NCBI GenBank assembly: GCA_038030265.1
Contig: CM075941.1
Location: 13,640,001 to 13,704,000, forward strand
DNA length: 64,000 nt
Direction: 5' to 3'
Origin: Corythucha ciliata
Taxonomy: Eukaryota > Arthropoda > Insecta > Hemiptera > Tingidae
A program made the position numbers and the translations under genes. Shown here piece after piece: positions 55,970 through 64,000 of this stretch; position 1 is the first letter of the stretch; each line of letters starts with the position of its first letter. The notes under the pieces are model-generated. The model saw only the letters and a list, made by a program, of their open reading frames with translations. It did no database searches and had not been told where the DNA came from.

Positions 55970-57560
55970 AGGACGGAATTGTTGTGAGGGTTTTTAGGAC
56001 TGTTTCAGGTGAAGAGGTTGAAAAACCCCAGTGTTGTGAGCCCGAATTGTCTGCTGCTGAATCTGGTTTTGCGAACTTTTGTCATGTAGGAGGAAATTGA
56101 CCGATTCCATGTCAAAACTGTCAGTTTCTGGGGGCTAAATTGAGAGTTTTGTAAGACGAAAAATGAAATTGACAGTTTACAGGACGAAATTGACAAGTTG
56201 CCAAAGGAGGGGTTTTAAGAAAACCCATAGTATGAAACCCGATTTCTCGTCAGTGCTTGAGTTTACAATTTTTAGCGACCGAAATGTCATTTTGGTGATC
56301 ATTGGGGCACGAATCGTCAGTCCAGACATTTTTAAAGGCACGAATGGTTAATTTGACCATTTTTGGAACGCGAATGGTTTTTTTTTTGCCATTTTAAGGT
56401 CACTGATCTCGTCAGTTTAAGCCTTTTAAAGGCATGCACACATCTCTCAGTTTAGTCTTGGGAATGTGGTGAAGGGGTGGGTGTGAATTGTCAGTACGGC
56501 CAGCAGCCCCATTTAGGACCTGATCAGTCAGTTTACCATTTTCAATGGACGAATCGCCCCTGAAACTTTCCAAAGAGCGGCAATGACCAGTTTGACCATT
56601 TCTAGAGCGAAAGTTTGAAGATTTAAATTTTTAAGGCGTTTAGTTATTTTAGAGCACGAATTGTCAGTTTAGCCATTTTCAATAGCGCAGCACGGTCTAT
56701 TTGGCCACTTTTAAAGCACGAATGCGCAGTTTTGGCAATTTTAAGGGCACAAATCGACAGTTCAGACATTTTCATGGCGCGAATCATCAATTTAGCTCTA
56801 AGGTACATACAATCATTTTTGCTGTATTTTGCGTGCGAATAAACCGTTCGGCTTTTGTGACCAGTAAGGCGCAAATTGTCTTCACTTTCACCATTATTTG
56901 TAAGAAAATAGTCGGATTTGCAATTTTCTAGACGCAATTCCTATCCTATAGGGTCGAATTTTCAGGTTGTGAGTCGTCACTTTGGTCATTTTAGAAGCGC
57001 GAATCGTCAGCTTTGCCATTTTGAGGTGCGAATTGCCAGTTTGGCTAATTCTAGATCATAAAATTGTCAGTTTAGCCATTTTCACGGTACGAATCTCATT
57101 TTAAGCATTTCCAAGGCGCGAATCGTCATTTATTGAGCCATTTTTAGGGCGTGAATAATCCGTTTGACTATTGCCAGAGGGCGAATAGTCAGTAAAGTCT
57201 ATTTTAGGGTGCGAAAGGTTCGCTGGGCCAATAAAAAGGCATGATTAGTCCATTTTACCGTTTGAGAGCACGAATGGTCATTTTTCGAGCGTGAATTGCC
57301 AGTTTGGCTATTTTCAGATCACTAATTGTCAGTTTAACCATTTTAAAGTATAGCGAATCGTCAGTTTTTTTCTGTTAAGGGCTCTAATAGTCAATTTAGC
57401 GCTTTTTAACCATTTTTAGTAGAGCGAGGCACCAATAGTCCATGAAAACCTACGTTTGATCATTTTTATGGGCGCAGATAAGTCAATTTAGCCACTATCA
57501 GGGGGCGAATCGTTCCTGATGCTTTGCAAAGGACCATTTTTAGACGGAAACACTTTGAAG
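55970..57560. repeat. Family-B remnant passing into family C
   Basis: To about 56210 the units are family B. From about 56240 they are GCGAATCGTCAGTTT followed by GGCCATTTTTAGGG, about 28 bp each, for 1.3 kb. No gene. Confidence 0.85.
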
Positions 57561-60500
57561 ATTTAAATGTTTGTGTTCAACTCGGAAGGGTTTGGAATAT
57601 TTTATATTACCCCCTCCTCCATCCCACCTCCTAACCGCTACCAACAGCGCCCTACAATTGTCTGTTCTTCAGCTGTCTGAATATAAACGTTAAAGGATTA
57701 CTTGGTGTTCTTATTGTTTTCCTGCCCTGCCCCTCCCCGCTCTCACACTCTTCGTGTAGGTGAGTCGAAAATTGCGGAGCCACGGCGAATAAGGCATTTT
57801 CTCAACTTTTATGGTGATGAAGAACGAAACACGTGGCACCGATTTGGTGGAATGAAGCCCCCCACTTCACCCGCACACAAGTAACTCCTGTTCAGTCTGC
57901 CTACCCATTAAACTGTCCCCGGTAAATAAGATACCTGGGAAGAAGGGTCGGTAGGTGGTAACTATACTCGGAAGAAGAGGCAACACGGGGAGCAATGCAT
58001 GGAACCGTCAATCCTATGCGTTACAGCCGGGGCTGGCGTTAAAGGTGATCAACCGTCAAACTATTTTCCCCCTCTCTCGTCTAGTCATTTTCCTTGAGGG
58101 TACTTTCCAACTATAATCTTGGCAAGAGTTTCATCTTCGCTCTCAATTGCAACCCCATCTGGCTGTTAGAACAGTTCCAATTAATTATCTCCCCCGCGGG
58201 GTTGTGTGGCATCGGCTGAGGCACGCTTAATGAGTTTCAAGAACGCGAAGAAACGAAAAGTGAGCGTGCTCCTAGTTTGTTAGCGAAGAGGGAAAATTTC
58301 TTTACTTCCAACGCCTTATGCGTTTCATTTTGTTAATTGCCGCGGTTTTAAAACTTTTCAAAAACTCTGAAGTGATCTTTCACAGCATGGTTAAATATTA
58401 TTAGGGGGAGAAACACGACCATTTTTGAAGGATTACGCCCCACCACCACCAAATTGTGGGCAACCCTTCTCTCTCATAGTGGTAAACAAATCGGTGGTAA
58501 AAAAAAAAGCTGTAATTAAAATGACGTGAATATCCATCTTCTTCCATTAAGGCAAGGCGTAGGGGTCAGCTCCATATTATTTCCATGTTCAATACTTCCC
58601 TCCTCACCCTCTATAAGAGCAAGTTAGAACTTTAAACCATCCATCCACGAGTCGAATGAGCCGGAGGCGGTGTATCTGGCAACTGAAACAACAAATGAGA
58701 AAAGGGAGGAGAGGGAGGTCAATGGAGTATACCATGCTGGGAAAAACATGTAAGTAAAAAGGCGTGTTTAAAAAAAAAAAAGATAAAGGGGTGCGGGTGG
58801 GGATGAGGCAATATTCGGGTTTCACGCTATTCATTATTTATCCGGCGAGTAGGAGGTTAATCTTTTTTGTTCTTCTGATGCTCTCTTCAAAGCGCATAAA
58901 AGCTGCGAAGCTTACAAACTTTTCCTCCATTTGCGTGATGGGGACTTTTATGATGATGGTGGTAAGCTGATAGTGTGGAGTGACGACCGTATCAAGCGAG
59001 CCCACAATGATGGTGTCGTACGGAAGGGAGGGGGCAAAGAACTTGGTGGAGGGTGGGGGTTAGAGGAATGGCCTAGACGTTGCAGTAGATGTAAAGATTT
59101 TGCCGAATAGTTCAGTGGGGAGGGGGGTTGAATTTACAGTTTCCCTCTGGAGCAACAACATGGTTTCTAACAACTTGCATGAGTCGGCGAAGTGATATAG
59201 TTTTTGAATAAATTTGGGGGCTTGCAGCAGAGCCCGATCTAGACGTTTTTCTATGGGGCGGTGGGTCGCTAAGTCACTGTTACTTGATTCACAATTTGAA
59301 TCACTAAAAACCTTTTTTTTCCCCAATTTTTGGCTTCGTAAAAATTCCAATTTCGCGAGTCTTTTTTCTTTGAAAAAAAGATAATTTGCCAGGTTTTGGC
59401 TCGCTAGAAATCCGGTTATGTCCTGCAGGCGAAGAACTGACAATTCTATCTCACAAATCCCTGGGCAAAAAATAAAATAAAGGATGGATGGACATAAGCA
59501 TCAGTTTTTGACGGAACAGTATAAAAATTGGTAAACGCTTTTGTATTCAGTAGGTGAAACCATCAGTTTTTGGTCAAATGAATTAACTTTTTTATGTTTC
59601 AACTGGTACGTACTTTCTTGGGGCTCAAATGAATGTTTTTGGCTGCAGCAGTGCAAACTTTGCACGGTACTTCTTTTTGTTGCCACTCCCCCTCCTCGAG
59701 TACATCTCTAGCCCACGTCTGGCCGGTTTCAATGAAAACATCCAGTCAAGTAAAAACACAAACGTGTACTCAGAGGGGAAAAAGGTCCGACATTGATACC
59801 AAATTGATAAATTCATCCAAAAAACAACGGACAACTATGAGAAAGTGGAAATTTCTGGCTATTTTCCTTTGTTCGGCCCAGGAACGTTTCAATTGAACGT
59901 AGCAGGCTTCAACAGATTTGTCGAGCAAGCGGGTTCTCGTTTTCCTGGTTGAAGACGCGTTTTGAGAAAAGACGGCCTCCAGGTCCTAAAGCCAAAAATA
60001 GGAATCATACCAAGGATAACGATGCGTGGATTGTAAAATAAATAAGAAAATATTATCATGTTGGCTTACTCACTTCGGCAACTCAGCCGCGTAGCTTCGG
60101 AAGGAATTACACAAACAATAAATTCCATGGTACGTTTGAATATCGAAGCATCCGCCAAAGGACCGAACGAAAAGTGAACGGCTGTACAATGGAAGGGGTA
60201 AGGGGAAGCTCTCAGTGAGAACTTAGATGGAGATTCGATGTTCTTCAATCTTTGGCTGGGCTATAATAGCAGAGTTGATGTTAAAACTCCTAAAACTCCC
60301 TCTTACTCCAACGTACGGCGTAACGGCAAAAAAAAAAAAAAAAAAAAATCAAAAATTCGAGATCCATTTCGAATTCATTGGTATGTATGGTCAAATTACC
60401 ACGTAGAATTTCGAATTCATTGGTATGTATGGTCAAATTACCACGTAGCATTTCGAATTCATTGGTATGTATGGTCAAATTACCACGTATAGCATTTCGA

Positions 60501-61088
60501 ATTCCACTCTAAAGCGCTGAGTATGATTGAATTGTTTAACTACCGTAGTTCTCTTGCTGATGGGGACTCGTCCCCGAATATAAAAGCCTGACATGTTCTC
60601 CAGTGAACCTGCCCACCCCTAGATAAAGGGCTGGCTACGCCCTTGTTGCTCATTCGTAACCTAGACAAATATTTGAAACGTCGCGAAGGAAAAACTTCAG
60701 CAATCCGACAGACAAAAAGTTCAAAAATAAAACATATTAATATTTGCATTGTCTTGCAAATTGAAATTTCACTCACACTCAGCTCCGAAGCATACGAAGC
60801 GAGAAATTCAGCCACATGCACGACTTCGGCAAAGTGTATCAATGCGACTCGTAATATTATATAGCCGCCCGGGTCAACTTCAATTTATCTCGGAATCTTC
60901 CAGATGATATACCACGACGGAAAAGGCCCCAAAACTTGAAATTTTGCTAAAATTAACACCCGAAGACCCGACACTTACAATTTCGCGAAATTGGCGTACC
61001 GAACCCAGTTAGAAAGCCAGCAGCGTCTCGGACCAGAAATTAAACAGGAACTTTTAAAAAAAATGAAATGCACTAACAACTATTAATA
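57561..61088. other. 3.5-kb stretch without a recognised gene
   Basis: Mostly unique sequence with scattered short ORFs that have no domain features. A small 42-bp tandem repeat lies at 60366-60491. Confidence 0.4.
60366..60491. repeat. 42-bp tandem repeat, three units
   Basis: Three nearly identical 42-bp units begin ATTTCGAATTCATTGGTATG and end ACCACGTAG(A/C). Near identity implies a recent amplification. Confidence 0.95.
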
Positions 61089-61097
61089 GAAACAGAG

Positions 61098-61373
61098 CAA
61101 GGTGACTAAATTTTCTATAGGTGCCGCAGATCACTGTCCTTCACCTACGTCACGAGCAGTCCCAACCGCCATTCGCTGGACTAAGTACATTATTAATTGT
61201 TATTGGGCTGTGATTTTTGAGAATTCATAAACTTCAATTCCAAAATTAACTTGCTCTGTTGCTCTGGGGTGAGCAATCGGGAGCAAAGGACTGCTGGTGA
61301 CGTCAGTCTCCACCCCTCCCTTCAGTTGGCAGGGGGAAATCTGCGGCACCTATAGTAAAGTTTAGTCACCCTG
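61098..61373. mobile_element. 276-bp MITE with exact 9-bp TSD, copy 2
   Basis: It begins CAAGGTGACTAAATTTTC and ends AGTTTAGTCACCCTG, with GGTGCCGCAGAT and its inverted partner just inside. GAAACAGAG is directly repeated at 61089-61097 and 61374-61382. It matches 23601-23879 along its length. Confidence 0.93.
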
Positions 61374-61382
61374 GAAACAGAG

Positions 61383-62088
61383 CAATCAGTGCTTATCTGA
61401 TAAATAAAGAAGTGGTAGGATGGCACCAGTCGGTACCATGTCTGCTCGCGAAAAAAAAGTGTAGTGTAATGCAGGGCAGGGCAGGTCAAGCTGGGGCCGC
61501 TGGGTGTAGGAGTGGCCAGGAGAATTTTCACGGGAACGCTTTCTCTTTCAGTGCAGGCTGGTGCAAATTCATAACAGTCGTGTTACCTTCTCTTTTTCTC
61601 GGTAAACAGATTAGACGGAGGCTCACCGGACACCGGCATACAACATACATATAGTTTTGATTAACTCAAATTGAAGAAGATTATTCAAATTACTACTACC
61701 GGCCTAATCGCCGAGATTGAGTGAAGTGAACAAGAATGAGAAGGAAAGAAGGTAACGGGACTGTTACATTTATCAAAAAAGTTGGAGTAACTTGGTGCAG
61801 GATGGTGCAGCACAGAATTCATCGCGAACGCCCTACACTCCCTACACCAGCTGTCCCATCTTGGCCAAGCCTGCACTCATTTCTTGGGAAAAGCTTTTAG
61901 GGTGCTCTGGTGCGCACTAGTGCACCCTGGTGCGCCCCAGGTCAGGTTCGCGAACAGACCTACCACCTATAGACCCGAGGCTGACAATACCGCAGTGTGA
62001 TGTATAATTTCATGGCTGTATTTGTCATGCTTGTCATGCTTGACGGCCACAAAAAAAGGAACCGAAACTTGAAATTTTGTTGAATTTA
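61383..62088. other. Non-coding stretch
   Basis: No gene recognised. A short local repeat of CTGGTGCGC / CTAGTGCAC words lies at 61901-61940. Confidence 0.4.
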
Positions 62089-63390
62089 GCTCTGATTGAT
62101 GTTTGGCGTATTTTCTATTTTAGCTGTGAATCAGAGCTGATATTAGGTTTAATTTATTCGTGAAGTTGTAATTATCCTCAATTTCAGCCGCGAGTTATCA
62201 CATTTTTTTTCCAATTTTGGCCGCGCGTTGGCGTTTTTTTCAGCTTCAAATTAGCGATATTTTTCTTTTTAACAGTGAACGAGCACTATTTGTCTCAATT
62301 CGATCTGAAAATTAGTGTTTTCCATAATTAAGCTGCCTTAATTAGTGTTTTTCCAAAATATTACCCGGAAGTTAGCGTTTTTCATTTCACAGTTCAGCCT
62401 CATATTAGCATTTTTTTCTTCAGTTTTAACTAATGAATCACCGCTTTTTCTCAATTAGAGCCGCGGATCAGTGTTTTTCTCAATTTTTGCCTTGATTCAG
62501 GCCGTGGTTTTTTTAAATTGTACCCACGGATCCTACATTCCTACATTTTATCCGTGAATCAGTACTTTTTCTAAATTTCACATCCACGAATTGTCGATTC
62601 TTTTTTTCATTTTAACCGCGGATTAATTACCGATTCTTTTCAACTTTTGCGTGAAATTAGCTTTTGTTCCGAATTTAGTCGCCAGTTAGCATTTTTTCTC
62701 CAATTTTATTCGCGAATTAGCGTTTTTCTGAATTTTAGCAGCGGTTTAATTAGCGATTTTGGTGAATTTTGGCTACGAATTAGCGTTTTTCGTAAAATTC
62801 AGTCACTAATCAGTGCCTACTCTCTTTGTATCCGCGAATGGGTGATTTTCTGCCATTTTAGTTGCAAATTTGCCATTTTTCGCAAATTTATCCCCAAATT
62901 AACGTGTTTTGTACGCCCTAGTTTTAGCTGCGGGCTAAATTTTTAGCTTATTTTTCTAAATTTTGATTTTTGGCCGTTAAATGGCTTCTAGACACAGCAA
63001 AACAGCGATTTTTTTTCTCAATCTTGGTCTGGAACCATGTCCTGGGGGGGTGAAATCTCGAATGAGCGCTTTTTCGCCCGAACATTAGTGATTTTCCCAA
63101 CTTTTTGCCGCGTGGTTGATCGCTAAAAACAGTGCATCAATGCGCCTTCTTAATTTTATCCATGTAAGGACCTAAAGAAACTGTGGATCAGCGTATTTCC
63201 TCTATTTTAGCCGTAGAGAAAAGGTACTAATTAGCTACTACATTTGCGAAAAACGCTATTCGCGGCCAAAATTGACAGAAATCGCTAATTAAACCGCTGC
63301 TAAAATGAAGAAAAAACGCTAATTCGCGAATCTAATTGGAGAAAAAGTGCTTACTGGCGGCTAAATAAATTGGAGCAAAAACACTTTTTT
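62089..63390. repeat. Family-A minisatellite with orientation switch
   Basis: Plus-oriented units (TTTTAGCCGCGAGTTA, GCGAATTAGCGTTTTT) run to about 63215. From about 63230 the units are in reverse complement (TTCGCGGCCAAAATTGACAG, CGCTAATTCGCGAATC), so the array ends in a short inverted arm. Confidence 0.85.
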
Positions 63391-64000
63391 TTTGTAATTC
63401 AAGGGTGATGACCTCCCTTCCCCCCTTAACACGCTGGAACATCACTTGTGGAGAGTTGGTCCATTTTCTAGAGTTCTGTTACACCTCATTGAAATCGTTT
63501 CGGGGCTTCAGCCAAGAAATTACCATTCATATGTCCATGCATACAGCGGCCAAAAACACAGTTATATCGAACTCTCGAAAATGTCTGTTGATCTTCGCTT
63601 TCCGCATTGATCTTGGGTCAATTTATTCGTTTTACCGAAATACAGTACAAAAAATCTCGGAGAAATCATGCCCCCCCCCCCCAACAATTCGTGAGATTTA
63701 TTTCATATCGCTTTCCCTCTCAACATAGTCATAAAAGGCGGGTTTCCCGGAATACAGGCCGGACAACATTTTTGCTGCCTTCTGCAGCGTGTATCAAGCT
63801 GTGTATTAACATTGTCACTAACAATGTTATTAACGAAGCTGAGAAAAAATATTGACAGGGTTTAACAGTGGTTTAAAATAATAATTTCACATTTTGTGGG
63901 CAATGTTTTCGCCCTTGCATAAACTGCACCAGTGGTGACAAAGCGTCCGTGTCTACAATCTTTCGTCGTTGGGACGCTCAGCCGGACACAAATAACCTTC
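63391..64000. other. Non-coding end of the window
   Basis: A 107-codon open frame (63405-63728) has no recognisable domain. A short palindrome (AACATTGTCACTAACAATGTT) lies at 63808-63828 within 21 bp. No gene is called. Confidence 0.35.

Noticed and set aside
60238..60492. ORF with three 14-residue repeats
   Set aside because: It arises from a 42-bp tandem DNA repeat preceded by a poly-A run; both strands are open, so the repeat period explains the frame.

Overview
This window is nuclear DNA of an insect. The main reason is an odorant receptor of the 7tm_6 type (1-1331), a family known only from insects, together with a gustatory receptor of the 7tm_7 type, short GT-AG introns of about 50-115 bp, and a mixture of Ty3/gypsy, R1-like and Jockey/CR1-like retroelements with hAT-like, ISL2EU-like and several small inverted-repeat DNA elements. 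The species cannot be fixed from the sequence. No bacterial operon, rRNA or CRISPR array is visible, and no tRNA gene was recognised by eye.

Five host genes can be supported. They are an odorant receptor on the minus strand whose last exon runs off the left edge; a complete gustatory receptor on the minus strand (13730-14913, four exons); two tandem paralogues of a secreted Ly6/three-finger protein on the plus strand (33963-34322 and 39037-39459); and a cytosolic-type sulfotransferase on the minus strand (39554-40876, six exons), which faces the second Ly6 gene tail to tail across 94 bp. One further ORF (53987-54421) may be coding but is not recognised. The exon structures were worked out by hand from splice sites, reading phase and family motifs.

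The rest is mobile and repetitive DNA. From left to right: a 170-bp inverted-repeat element and remains of an ISL2EU-like transposon, a gypsy integrase and a LINE (2.3-4.5 kb); a 3005-bp hAT-like element with an exact 8-bp target duplication, nested in a palindromic element and filled with a degenerate minisatellite (4.7-8.0 kb); a two-armed inverted array of 115-150 bp units (8.76-9.96 kb); a very young Ty3/gypsy copy with nearly identical 204-bp LTRs and a 5-bp target duplication (15416-19951); a decayed second Ty3/gypsy copy (20821-23244); two copies of a MITE with 9-bp target duplications (23601 and 61098); an R1-like LINE between the two Ly6 copies (35.6-38.5 kb); and a 4.4-kb segment bounded by 35-bp inverted repeats that holds another LINE (42.5-46.9 kb).

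The most unusual property is the large share made of short-period degenerate repeats. I distinguish families A (about 30-35 bp, with TAGC, GCGAATTAGCG and a T-rich part), B (about 20 bp, ACGAAATTGACAGTTT), C (about 28 bp, GCGAATCGTCAGTTT), D (about 20 bp, AAAACTGACGATTTTAC), E (GCGAAATTGGTTTT) and F (115-150 bp). Family A recurs in at least six places in both orientations, and several blocks sit beside a GC-rich module (AGTGGCGGACC, then GGGGCCC, then AATCTCTAAGAGG), which suggests that it travels inside a DNA transposon family.
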